Assembly: GCA_017552965.1 (NCBI GenBank)
Contig: JAFZNQ010000009.1
Location: 62,001 to 126,000, forward strand
DNA from: Abditibacteriota bacterium
GTDB taxonomy: Bacteria; Armatimonadota; UBA5829
DNA: 64,000 nt
Direction: 5' to 3'
The position numbers and the translations under genes were made by a program. This document shows positions 50,883-59,087 of the stretch, one piece after another. The notes below the pieces were generated by a model. The model did no database searches, was not told where the DNA came from, and saw only the letters and a program-made list of their open reading frames with translations. Each line of letters opens with the position of its first letter. Position 1 is the first letter of the stretch.

Positions 50883-52133
50883 TCAGCCGAGAGTCAGCTT
50901 TTTGAGACAGCCGCCTTCCATGACCTTGATAAGGGGCACCTTTGAATTGGAGATCAGGTTTTTGATCACCAGATTGTCTATATTGGAATAGACCTTGATG
51001 TATTCGCTCTTGCCTTCAAAATCCTCTTCGTTGATATAGAGGCCGTCAATGTAGATATTGCCTATATCCGACGGGTGGCGCACTATGTCGCTGCCGTCGT
51101 CAAGACCTATGTCCATCAGTGAATAATGTTTGGTGTGGGCGTGCCAGAACACGTTCTTGATGACCAGATTCTCCACCTTGCCCCCTACCCTGAACAGCAT
51201 ATTGTTTACGTAGTCGTAGGTGGGCTTCTCGTGATCCACGAACACGTTCTCTATATACACCGAGCCTATATTGCCCTGAGCTTCCCTGTACCAGGGATTG
51301 ATGTAAAAGCCGTAGCTGTTGTAGGTGCCTGTGACGTTTCTGATGGTGACTCTGTCCAGCCTGCCGGTGCCGCGGCTCAGCAGCCTGATGCCCTGATCCG
51401 AATTGTTCATCATGAGGCCGTCTATGATGACGTCGGTGATATCGCTCTTGCAGTCGTATTCGTCCGGAGTGATGGCTATGATATCATCCCCCGCCGTACC
51501 CTGTATGTTGCGCAGATTGAGAAAACGGCCCGGGCCTATGAAGTGGAGACCGTCCTGATTCTGATACGGCATATGATCCGGCAGGTCTATCTTGATGTTG
51601 TCCATGTTCACCCTTTCAAAGTTCACGCAGTGAAAGGCGTAGGTCCTCTGATTTCTGAAGACCACGTCCTTGAGGGTGAGATCCCTGATGCCTACGAATT
51701 CCATGGCCATCACGCCTCTCCTATAAGCCGGCAAAAACTCACTGGGCACAAAGGTCTCGCATATTGCCTCATGGGGCTCCTGAGTGTGATGGACCTGATT
51801 GCGGCAATTGTGATTGAAGGTGCCGCCAAGTATGGTCACGTTGGAGGTCTTGATCTTGACGGCGCTCTTGCCGGAATTGGTGATCAGAAAATTGTCGGCA
51901 TGGTCTGCCAGATACAGACCGCAGGAGGCGTCGGGGCATTCTATGGTGGTATTGGAATGCACCGTGAGGCCGGTCGTCAGAGCGGCTCCGTCCAGAACCA
52001 GGTGGACTCTGCCATCCACCAGGGCCTTGTCCAGCAGGGCCTGCAGGGCGCGGGTGTCGTCAGTGCCCCCTCCCAGTATCACGTTGCTGTCCAGCCGGCA
52101 ATAATCGCTGGCGTAATATTTGTTGTTTTCCAT
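50883..52133 (-). CDS. GH28-like right-handed beta-helix protein (polygalacturonase family)
   Basis: The 416-residue protein from ATG 52133 (GAGGAG site) has a GH28-type N-terminus (GGTDDTRALQALLDKAL, LVLDGAALTTGLTVHSNTTIEC) and helical coils with asparagine-rich turns. The region FERVNMDNIKIDLPDHMPYQNQDGLHFIGP and TAGDDIIAI resembles the GH28 catalytic core (NTDG, DD). GH28 enzymes cut pectins, including rhamnogalacturonan. There is no signal peptide, so it should act on imported oligosaccharides. It lies between GH36 and rhaA, which supports a role in pectic sugar use. Confidence 0.75.
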   Translation of the reverse strand: MENNKYYASDYCRLDSNVILGGGTDDTRALQALLDKALVDGRVHLVLDGAALTTGLTVHSNTTIECPDASCGLYLADHADNFLITNSGKSAVKIKTSNVTILGGTFNHNCRNQVHHTQEPHEAICETFVPSEFLPAYRRGVMAMEFVGIRDLTLKDVVFRNQRTYAFHCVNFERVNMDNIKIDLPDHMPYQNQDGLHFIGPGRFLNLRNIQGTAGDDIIAITPDEYDCKSDITDVIIDGLMMNNSDQGIRLLSRGTGRLDRVTIRNVTGTYNSYGFYINPWYREAQGNIGSVYIENVFVDHEKPTYDYVNNMLFRVGGKVENLVIKNVFWHAHTKHYSLMDIGLDDGSDIVRHPSDIGNIYIDGLYINEEDFEGKSEYIKVYSNIDNLVIKNLISNSKVPLIKVMEGGCLKKLTLG

Positions 52134-52166
52134 TGTGGGCTCCTCGAAAGCAGTGTTGCTATTCTT

Positions 52167-52195
52167 ATTATAGTTAATCGGCGGCGATAAGTAAA
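52167..52195 (-). promoter_or_regulatory. Promoter for the GH28-like gene
   Basis: On the minus strand TTTACT (52195-52190), a 17-bp spacer and TATAAT (52172-52167). Start near 52160, about 27 nt before the ATG at 52133. Confidence 0.5.
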
Positions 52196-52223
52196 GAGAA
52201 AAGGGCGGCACCGGGACCGCCCT
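52195..52223 (-). terminator. Intrinsic terminator of the GH36 gene
   Basis: On the minus strand AGGGCGG (52223-52217), an 8-nt loop and CCGCCCT (52208-52202) are followed by TTTTCTCTTT. It lies 6 bp after the GH36 stop. Confidence 0.8.
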
Positions 52224-52229
52224 CATATA

Positions 52230-54089
52230 TCACAAGGGTCTGAATTCTATGATCAGACTGGAGCGCTTTTCGGGCAATTCGACCCGGATGCCGCTCATGA
52301 GCTCTTTGCCCGTGCGGATCGCAGTCTTCCTTTTGTAGGTCTCGTCGATAAAGGTCACCCTGTATGTGGTCCGTGGCTCCAGATCCACAAGCCTGATGGT
52401 TTTCACCGCTTCTTCATCCTCTGCTCTGCGAAATACAGCCACGCAGCCCCTGTTATTTTTGATAAGCTGATAAGCGAAGCCGACGGTTTCGGAGGGGCAA
52501 ATGTCCGTCAGGGCTTTATACCGTCCATCCCAGAACGGAGCAAGACGCCTGACCTCCTTCATGGCATTTTCGGCAAGCATGGGCTCGTACTGGGGATTGG
52601 CCATATCGTAATCGACTATTATACCGCTTGTCATGGCCGAACGGACCTCATAGGCCTTTTCCCACCAGCAGGATGCCGTATGGAAAGGCAGATAAGTATG
52701 GAGACCGGCGTTTTCGTTCTGGTGTATCATAGCGGTCTGAGGACCGCCTGAGCAGCTGGTATCGCTCTGCCACATGGGCATAGCGCGGCTCATGGTCTCC
52801 AGATCGTTGCGCCTGCCGCCGGAAGCGCAATTGTCGATATAGAGCTCCGGAAAACGCTCCAAAAGCTCATCCCAGTATTTATACAAGCCGGTAATATACT
52901 TGTTTTCGGTGATCCCCTTCTGCCCCGCAGGGTCGGCCGCGCGCCAGAATTCAAGAGGATCCGCGTTGAAGTCCTGCCTGTAGCAGTCTATACCGTTTTC
53001 TTCTATAAAATCACCTATAGTCCGGGCAAGCCATTTGCGGGCTTCGTCGTTTCCCATGTTGAAGATCCTGTTGCGGTGATCGGGAGGGTTTTGCAGGATC
53101 CAGCCGGGTTTGTCCTTGGCGAAGGTGTAAGTGTCAGATTCTATATCTATCCGCTCGGGCTCAAACCATACGATGAACTTCATGCCGTGTTCATGGAGAA
53201 CACGCGAGATATTCTTGAGGCCCTCAGGAAACCCCTCGCAGAAAGCGTAATTGCCAACACCCGTGGGAAAGCCGTCCCGGAACCAGCAGGCGTCGATCCA
53301 ATAGGTGTTGTAGAGCCCGGTCTTTATGGTGCGGTCTATCATGGCAAGCTGGCCTTGTTCCGTGGCAATATTACTTCTCGTGGCTTCTCCCCAGAAATAC
53401 CTGTCAAAGCACTGCATGGCAATGGGAACTCTGAAGCCTTTGCGTACAGCTGGGCTGTAATACTTCTTATGAAACTGCCTGAAACCGTTGGTGAGTTCAT
53501 AACGGTCAGGCGAACCGAAATACAGTAGCGAGCGGGTGCTGCGTATCTCCTCGCCGGGCAAAAGATACATATCGCAGTCCTCCTGGCCGGCTTTAAGTAC
53601 CACCGATCCGGGCAGTTTTTCAACAGTCAGGTCCCACTGCCCCGTCCATCCAATAGCGCCCACAAAGCCCTTGTCCTTGCCTGTAACGTCAAAATAGGGA
53701 AAGGCCGTAACCTGGCTGGATCGGCCATTCAGAGGCGAAAATGCCAGAATAGTTCCGTCAAACAAGGTCTTATTTACCGGCAGAAAATTTTGCTCGCTGC
53801 AATGATCTCCGGTGATGGAGTTGAATTCCGCTTTGCCGGATACAGGTATCTCTGTGTCCATTCCCAGCAAAGCTGTAATGCGTCCTGTTTTCCCGGATCC
53901 GGTATTTTTGATGTATAAAGTCCAGTCCAGGCTGTTCTCCGTTTTGGACTCGACCTTCAAAGTGACAAGAAGATTGTCAAACAGAGTCTTGCTGTACTCG
54001 TTTTTGCCGGTTTTGTCCAGGATGTCGATGGAAACGGGAACATACCTGCCGTCATAGACAAAGCTGGCTAATCTTTTGTTCTTAAGCAT
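52230..54089 (-). CDS. Alpha-galactosidase-like glycoside hydrolase, GH36
   Basis: The 619-residue enzyme has an N-terminal beta-sandwich domain (to about residue 210), a barrel with YWIDACWFRDGFPTGVGNYA, KFIVWFEPERID, the nucleophile region GIDCYRQDFN and the acid/base region YIDNCASGGRRNDLE, and a C-terminal beta domain. These are GH36 signatures (alpha-galactosidase or related). No signal peptide, so cytoplasmic. It stands alone with its own promoter and terminator. The GGAG ribosome site is 6 nt before the ATG. Confidence 0.88.
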   Translation of the reverse strand: MLKNKRLASFVYDGRYVPVSIDILDKTGKNEYSKTLFDNLLVTLKVESKTENSLDWTLYIKNTGSGKTGRITALLGMDTEIPVSGKAEFNSITGDHCSEQNFLPVNKTLFDGTILAFSPLNGRSSQVTAFPYFDVTGKDKGFVGAIGWTGQWDLTVEKLPGSVVLKAGQEDCDMYLLPGEEIRSTRSLLYFGSPDRYELTNGFRQFHKKYYSPAVRKGFRVPIAMQCFDRYFWGEATRSNIATEQGQLAMIDRTIKTGLYNTYWIDACWFRDGFPTGVGNYAFCEGFPEGLKNISRVLHEHGMKFIVWFEPERIDIESDTYTFAKDKPGWILQNPPDHRNRIFNMGNDEARKWLARTIGDFIEENGIDCYRQDFNADPLEFWRAADPAGQKGITENKYITGLYKYWDELLERFPELYIDNCASGGRRNDLETMSRAMPMWQSDTSCSGGPQTAMIHQNENAGLHTYLPFHTASCWWEKAYEVRSAMTSGIIVDYDMANPQYEPMLAENAMKEVRRLAPFWDGRYKALTDICPSETVGFAYQLIKNNRGCVAVFRRAEDEEAVKTIRLVDLEPRTTYRVTFIDETYKRKTAIRTGKELMSGIRVELPEKRSSLIIEFRPL

Positions 54090-54212
54090 TTTTTCTCCTT
54101 ACGGACTTTCGGCCCATGTCGCAGCCTATGAGACTGCGAAGATGATAAGCGGCAGGAATATGGCCGCATATTACATGTATCGGCTCTCCGGTTTTAAATT
54201 ATATCTAAAAGT

Positions 54213-54221
54213 ATTATATCA
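54213..54221 (-). promoter_or_regulatory. Extended -10 promoter for the GH36 gene
   Basis: On the minus strand TGTGA precedes TATAAT (54218-54213). A second TATAAT lies 15 bp downstream (54203-54198). No -35 consensus is visible at normal spacing. Confidence 0.5.
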
Positions 54222-54361
54222 CACCGGCCATCGAAGAATCTGCAACGGGCTCACTCTGTTTGTCTTTCCCCAAGATGGCGCCGGGGTGGTGTCGCGCCTT
54301 CGGTCATGCAGATCGACACCGGACATCCGGCGTCATATCAGCGGCAAAGCTCACCGGACAC

Positions 54362-54387
54362 AAAAAAGACTGCGCTTTCGCGCAGTC
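54362..54387 (-). terminator. Intrinsic terminator of glnN
   Basis: On the minus strand GACTGCGC (54387-54380), a GAAA tetraloop and GCGCAGTC (54375-54368) form a perfect stem followed by six T residues (54367-54362). Confidence 0.93.
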
Positions 54388-54395
54388 TCTGCTGT

Positions 54396-56501
54396 CTACA
54401 AGTATTTGAAAAGCAGGTCCGTATAGGTGGGTATAGGCCAATAATCCAGATCTATCACCGCTTCTATCTTGTCGGACTCGATACGCATCTGCAGCATCAG
54501 AGGCCTCAGCCTGCCAAACACCGCATCTGCCTTTTCCACGTTGTTTTCGATGGCCTTTATCTCCGTGATCATATCGGACAGCCTGTTCACCCGTTCCGTA
54601 AGACTGTCTATGGAGTCCAGCATCAGCTGCAGAGTGTCCTTTATGGCCTTCGAGGGCTCAAAGCCCGCCTTTTTGATGGCAGTGATATCGCTGCCCAGGC
54701 TGCCGGAGTAGCTTATCACCGAAGGTATGATATCCCTGCTGATCATCTTCTTCATGGTCGATGCTTCCAGGATCACCGCCTTGATATATCTTTCCAGCAA
54801 TATATCATATCTGGCCTGCAGCTCCACCTCGGAAAGGACCCCGTGCTTCAAAAAGAGTGCCTGTACCTCCGGAGCGATAAGCTCCTTCAGAGCCGAAGGG
54901 GTGGACACCAGATTCAGAAGGCCTCTCTTTTGCGCTTCTTCCACCCATTCCCGGGAATAATTGTCGCCATTGAATATGATGCGGCCGTTTTCCTTCAATG
55001 TCAGGGCTGCCAGGTCTCTGGCGGTCTGATGGATGTCTTTGGACTTTTCCAGCTTGTCGGCAAATTCGGACAGCACTTCTGCGATCATGGTGTTCAGGGC
55101 AAAATTGGGACCCGAGGTGGATTGAGCGGAGCCCACCATGCGGAACTCGAATTTGTTGCCGGTAAAGGCCATGGGAGACGTGCGGTTGCGGTCGTTGGTG
55201 TCCAGATACAGGGTCTGGATGCTCTGACTGAGCTCCAGAGCCTTGCGCTTGGACCTCTTGCCGGTCTTGCTCTTGATAAAGTCGGATATGGCATTCATGA
55301 GCGTGTCGCCCAGAAAGATGCTGATGATGGCCGGAGGAGCCTCGTTGCCTCCCAGTCTGTGGTCGTTCCCGGCGGTGGCGACGGTGGACCGCAAAAGCCC
55401 CTGATACTTGTCCACGGCTCTTAATACGGCGCAGATAAACACCATGAACCGGTCGTTCTCACTCATAGCGGAGCCCGGCGAAAACAGATTCTCGCCCGTA
55501 TTGGTGATCAGCGAGTAGTTGTTGTGCTTGCCGGAACCATTGAGCCCCTTGAAGGGCTTCTCGTGCAGGAGACACATGAAGCCGTGCCGCTCGGCCACTC
55601 TTTTCAGGGTGTCCATGATGAGCTGGTTCTGGTCGGTGGCCACGTTCACCGAGCCGAAATATGGGGCTATCTCAAACTGAGCCGGAGCCACCTCGTTGTG
55701 CTGCGCGTTGACGCATACTCCCAGCTTCCAGAGCTCGGAGGAGATCTCGTTCATAAAGGTGGCTACGCTCTCCTTGATGCTCCCGTAATAATGGTCTTCC
55801 AGGTCATCCTGGCCCTTGGCTGACAGCTCTCCGAACAGGGTCCTGCCGCAGAGCTTCAGGTCCAGCCGTTTTTCCGCCAGCTCCAGAGGCACCAGAAAAT
55901 ATTCCTGCTCAGCTCCCATAGCCGGGACTACCCGGGCGGTCTCTTTGTCTCCCAGAGCCCGCAGCACTCTGAGGGCCTGCTTATTGAGAGCGTCGATGCT
56001 GCGGAGAAGAGGGGTCTTCTTGTCCAGTATCTCTCCGTTCTGAGAGCAAAAGGCGCAGGGGATATACAGAGATATCATGTCGCCGTTTTCCTTGACGAAC
56101 ATGGGACTGGACACGTCCCACACTGTGTAGCCTCTGGCTTCAAAGGTAGCTCTCAGACCTCCCGAAGGGAAGGACGATGCGTCCGACTCGCCTTTGATGA
56201 GCTGCTTGCCGCCGAATTCCGCAATGGCTCTGCCTCCGTCATCGGGAGTAATAAAGGCATTGTGCTTTTCGGCAGTCACTTCCGTCATAGGCTGAAACCA
56301 GTGACAATAATGAGTGGCTCCCTTGCTGATGGCCCAATCCTTTATGGCGGCCGCCACTATATCGGCGGTCTCCGGATCCAGTGACTCGCCGAGGTCCATG
56401 GCTCTTTTGACAGCGGCAAATACGTCCTGCGACAGACGCTCGCGCATCACGGATTCGCTGAACACATTGGTCCCGTACATTGCAAATGGATCTGTTTTCA
56501 T
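54396..56501 (-). CDS. glnN: Glutamine synthetase, type III
   Basis: The 701-residue enzyme makes glutamine from glutamate and ammonia. Its size and motifs (THYCHWFQPMT, EKHNAFITP, SFPSGGLRATFEARGYTVWD, GAEQEYFLVP, GNDHRLGGNEAPPAIISIFLG) are those of GSIII, the large form found in Bacteroides, cyanobacteria and rumen anaerobes, not of the 450-residue GSI. AGGAGG lies just upstream. A GGCCC/GGGCC hairpin precedes it, after the phosphoesterase stop. It has its own strong terminator. Confidence 0.95.
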   Translation of the reverse strand: MKTDPFAMYGTNVFSESVMRERLSQDVFAAVKRAMDLGESLDPETADIVAAAIKDWAISKGATHYCHWFQPMTEVTAEKHNAFITPDDGGRAIAEFGGKQLIKGESDASSFPSGGLRATFEARGYTVWDVSSPMFVKENGDMISLYIPCAFCSQNGEILDKKTPLLRSIDALNKQALRVLRALGDKETARVVPAMGAEQEYFLVPLELAEKRLDLKLCGRTLFGELSAKGQDDLEDHYYGSIKESVATFMNEISSELWKLGVCVNAQHNEVAPAQFEIAPYFGSVNVATDQNQLIMDTLKRVAERHGFMCLLHEKPFKGLNGSGKHNNYSLITNTGENLFSPGSAMSENDRFMVFICAVLRAVDKYQGLLRSTVATAGNDHRLGGNEAPPAIISIFLGDTLMNAISDFIKSKTGKRSKRKALELSQSIQTLYLDTNDRNRTSPMAFTGNKFEFRMVGSAQSTSGPNFALNTMIAEVLSEFADKLEKSKDIHQTARDLAALTLKENGRIIFNGDNYSREWVEEAQKRGLLNLVSTPSALKELIAPEVQALFLKHGVLSEVELQARYDILLERYIKAVILEASTMKKMISRDIIPSVISYSGSLGSDITAIKKAGFEPSKAIKDTLQLMLDSIDSLTERVNRLSDMITEIKAIENNVEKADAVFGRLRPLMLQMRIESDKIEAVIDLDYWPIPTYTDLLFKYL

Positions 56502-56546
56502 ATTACCTCCTACGTAATTACAGACCTATACAAGGCCCATACGGGC

Positions 56547-57386
56547 CTACAAGACTATCTTTTTGGCATCTCCTTCCAGCGGCACCCACTCGGTCTCCAC
56601 CCGGTCGTCATACACCTTGTACAGCATAAAGCCTACAGGCAGTTTGCTCTGGGCGCAGCCCACCATGCTTCTGACGCATATATGGCGGGTGCCCTTGTAG
56701 GTGATGTCTGTCTCCCAATGGAGATGGCCTGCCAGCACGTATCCCACGTGATACTTTTCCAGCAGAGCGAGATACTTTTCCCTGAGGTCAGGCCTCACCG
56801 CATTGTAGGATTCCTCCTCGTCATAGCTCTCGGATATAAAGGGGATGTGGCACAGCACGAATATATGGTCATAGCCGCAGGTCCTGGAGCCCTCCAGATT
56901 GTTTTCCAGCCAGCGGCGCTGCCGCTCTTCATATTCGCCGCTGTTGCGGTATCTCTCCGTAGCGCAGGTATCCACGCACAGAAAGAGGGAATTGTTTTTG
57001 ACGAATTTATAATAATCTCTGCCATAATCCGCATAATACTTCTGCAGACCGTTGGGATTGATGATGATGTCATGATTGCCGGCAGCGCAATAGAGAGGAC
57101 ACTTGAGACCCTCCGTCGCTTCTCTGAACTTTCCCACGTAGCGGGCGTCGTTGGGATAAGACACCATATCTCCGGAGCAAAAGACAAAGTCGGGCTGCAT
57201 CTCATTGATCTTTTTTACAGCCTGCTTCAGCACGGTGTTGTCAAGAGATTCGGGAGTCCCCACCTCCACCTGCTTGATGGCAGCCAGCCACCCCATATGG
57301 GGGTCGGAAAGCTGGATGAAGGAAAAAGGCTTTGCCATAACTGCGCATGAACATATAAAAATAAAAACAGCAGCGATAAGTTTCAT
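56547..57386 (-). CDS. Secreted metallophosphoesterase, tandem copy 3
   Basis: The 279-residue protein has a signal peptide (residues 1-18, AVMA) and calcineurin-like motifs: QLSDPHMGWL (DxH), CSGDMVS (GD), AAGNHDIII (GNHD), LCHIPF and LAGHLHWETD (GHxH). Its sequence matches the next upstream gene at most positions, so the duplication is recent. The set resembles CpdA/CPPED1-like phosphoesterases, which hydrolyse various phosphoesters. It is 45 bp upstream of glnN and may be co-transcribed with it. Confidence 0.9.
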   Translation of the reverse strand: MKLIAAVFIFICSCAVMAKPFSFIQLSDPHMGWLAAIKQVEVGTPESLDNTVLKQAVKKINEMQPDFVFCSGDMVSYPNDARYVGKFREATEGLKCPLYCAAGNHDIIINPNGLQKYYADYGRDYYKFVKNNSLFLCVDTCATERYRNSGEYEERQRRWLENNLEGSRTCGYDHIFVLCHIPFISESYDEEESYNAVRPDLREKYLALLEKYHVGYVLAGHLHWETDITYKGTRHICVRSMVGCAQSKLPVGFMLYKVYDDRVETEWVPLEGDAKKIVL

Positions 57387-57396
57387 GATATACTCC

Positions 57397-58239
57397 TCAC
57401 AACATTATTTCTTGCGGATCGTCCGAAAGAGGGAGCCACTCCGTTTCCACTCTGTCGTCGTAAACCTTATACAAACGGAAACCCTTGGGTAACTTATTCC
57501 AATTCGGGTCTGATACAAAGCTCTGGACAGCGATATGACGCGTGCCGTCATAAAGAATATCCGTTTCCCAGTGCAGATGGCCTGCGAGCACAAATTCCAC
57601 GTTGTATTTTTTAAAGAGAGTCAGGTATTTCTCCCTGAGATCGGGTCTTACAGAGCTGTATGACTCTCCTTCGTCAAAGCTCCTTGCTATAAAAGGAACG
57701 TGGCACAAAACAAAGATATGGTCATAGCCGCAGGTTTTGGACCCCTCAAGATTGTTTTCCAGCCAGCGCCGTTGTTTTTTCTCGTAGGCATCGCAATTAC
57801 GGTATCTTTCCGTAGCGCAGGTGTCCACACACAAAAACAGTGAATTGTTGTAAACAAACTTATAATAATCCCTGCCAAAATCCTCGTAATAATGCTTAAG
57901 GCCGTTTTCGGTAATAATAATATCATGATTTCCGGCTGCGCAGTACAAAGGCATCTCCAGATCTTTTACCGCTTCCTTGAATTTGGCGACATATCCCTCG
58001 TGATTGGCAAAGGAAACCATATCCCCCGAGCAATAAACAAAATCGGGTTTCATGGCATTGATCTTCTTCACGGCTGCTTTCAGCTCTGTATTGTCAAGAG
58101 ACTCGGGAGCCCCCAATTCCACTCTCTTGATAGCTGCCAGCCAACCCATATGGGGGTCGGAAAGCTGGATGAAGGAAAAAGGCTTGCACACGGCTGCCAC
58201 CGAGCACAATAAAACAGCGAAAATAGCGATGAGCTTCAT
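57397..58239 (-). CDS. Secreted metallophosphoesterase, tandem copy 2
   Basis: This 280-residue near-duplicate of the downstream gene has the same signal peptide layout (AAVCKPF), QLSDPHMGWLAAIKRVE, CSGDMVSF, AAGNHDIIITENG, LCHVPFI and LAGHLHWETD. The DNA is visibly richer in A and T than the other two copies, while the protein stays conserved, suggesting relaxed codon choice or a different recent origin. Gap to the downstream copy is 10 bp. Confidence 0.9.
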   Translation of the reverse strand: MKLIAIFAVLLCSVAAVCKPFSFIQLSDPHMGWLAAIKRVELGAPESLDNTELKAAVKKINAMKPDFVYCSGDMVSFANHEGYVAKFKEAVKDLEMPLYCAAGNHDIIITENGLKHYYEDFGRDYYKFVYNNSLFLCVDTCATERYRNCDAYEKKQRRWLENNLEGSKTCGYDHIFVLCHVPFIARSFDEGESYSSVRPDLREKYLTLFKKYNVEFVLAGHLHWETDILYDGTRHIAVQSFVSDPNWNKLPKGFRLYKVYDDRVETEWLPLSDDPQEIML

Positions 58240-58248
58240 AGTGATGCC

Positions 58249-59043
58249 TCACAAATTGATATTATTTACGTCTTCACCGAGAGTGATCCACCTCTCACTG
58301 ATCCTGTCCGGATACACCCGAAACAGCCTGAAGCCGGCATATTCCAATCCTTCGGAGGGCTGGCACAGAGTGGTGCTGGTCAGGTGTCTGGTACCGCGGA
58401 CCGTCACGTCAAACTCCTTGTGGGTATGCCCTGCCAGCACGTATTCCACTCCGTTTTCTTCCAGCAGGTCCAGATACGGGCCTCTGAATTCGGACAAGAC
58501 GCTGAGGTTGTTGTCCTCTTCATCGGGAGCATACACCAAAAACGGCACGTGACATATCACGAAAATATGGTCATAGGACCTGCTGCGGGAGGCAGATAAA
58601 ACCGCCTCAAACCATTCCAGACCCCTTTTGGCAAGATCCCTGTCGATGAAATACTTTTCCATGCAGCAGGTATTCAGATTGACAAACAGACTTCCGCCGT
58701 ATTCGTAGGCGTCATTTTCCATGCCAAAGCTCTGCCTGTATATACCGATCTCATCGGGAGACATGAGAATGTCGTGATTGCCGCAGGTATAATGGGCGGG
58801 GCAGCAAAGCCCCGACACGCTCTCCTTGAATCTGTCGATGAGGAGCTGCTCTCTGGCAAAGCACACCATATCGCCGCAAAACACGGCAAGATCCGGCCGG
58901 AGGGCGTTGACCTGGGACACGCACCTCAGGAGATGAGTATTGTCCATACACGCCTCCGAGCCGAATGCTGCCTGCCTTACTGCGTACAGCCAGCCTATAT
59001 GAACGTCGGATATCTGAACGAATGAAAAAGACCCGGGTTTCAT
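58249..59043 (-). CDS. Metallophosphoesterase, tandem copy 1 (no signal peptide)
   Basis: The 264-residue paralogue keeps the metal motifs (QISDVHIGWLYAVRQA, FCGDMVCF, CGNHDILMS, ICHVPFL, LAGHTHKEFD) but starts only nine residues before the first one and has no signal peptide, unlike its two neighbours. The ATG directly follows the T tract of the nifJ terminator and has no ribosome site. It may be poorly translated, translated without a Shine-Dalgarno sequence, or truncated at the 5' end. Divergence from the other two copies is greater than between them. Confidence 0.82.
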   Translation of the reverse strand: MKPGSFSFVQISDVHIGWLYAVRQAAFGSEACMDNTHLLRCVSQVNALRPDLAVFCGDMVCFAREQLLIDRFKESVSGLCCPAHYTCGNHDILMSPDEIGIYRQSFGMENDAYEYGGSLFVNLNTCCMEKYFIDRDLAKRGLEWFEAVLSASRSRSYDHIFVICHVPFLVYAPDEEDNNLSVLSEFRGPYLDLLEENGVEYVLAGHTHKEFDVTVRGTRHLTSTTLCQPSEGLEYAGFRLFRVYPDRISERWITLGEDVNNINL

Positions 59044-59077
59044 AAAAAAGAAAATAGAGCCATCCGAAGACAGCTCT
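59044..59077 (-). terminator. Intrinsic terminator of nifJ
   Basis: On the minus strand AGAGCTGTC (59077-59069), a TTCG tetraloop and GATGGCTCT (59064-59056, two wobble pairs) are followed by ATTTTCTTTTTT. The T tract runs into the start of the next gene. Confidence 0.85.
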
Positions 59078-59087
59078 TATTTTTAGA

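Larger units (their letters stand above)
54090..54395. other. 306-bp intergenic region (GH36 leader and glnN terminator)
   Basis: From left: an approximately 117-nt leader for the GH36 gene with two hairpins (CGCAG...CTGCG at about 54121-54140 and GCGGC...GCCGC at about 54150-54168), two TATAAT elements (54198-54203 and 54213-54218, minus strand), about 135 bp without recognisable signals, and the glnN terminator at 54362-54387. No gene or known riboswitch was recognised. Confidence 0.5.

Noticed and set aside
54121-54168. A known riboswitch in the GH36 leader
   Set aside because: The two hairpins do not match any riboswitch core that I recognise (such as TPP, SAM, glycine, cobalamin or c-di-GMP).
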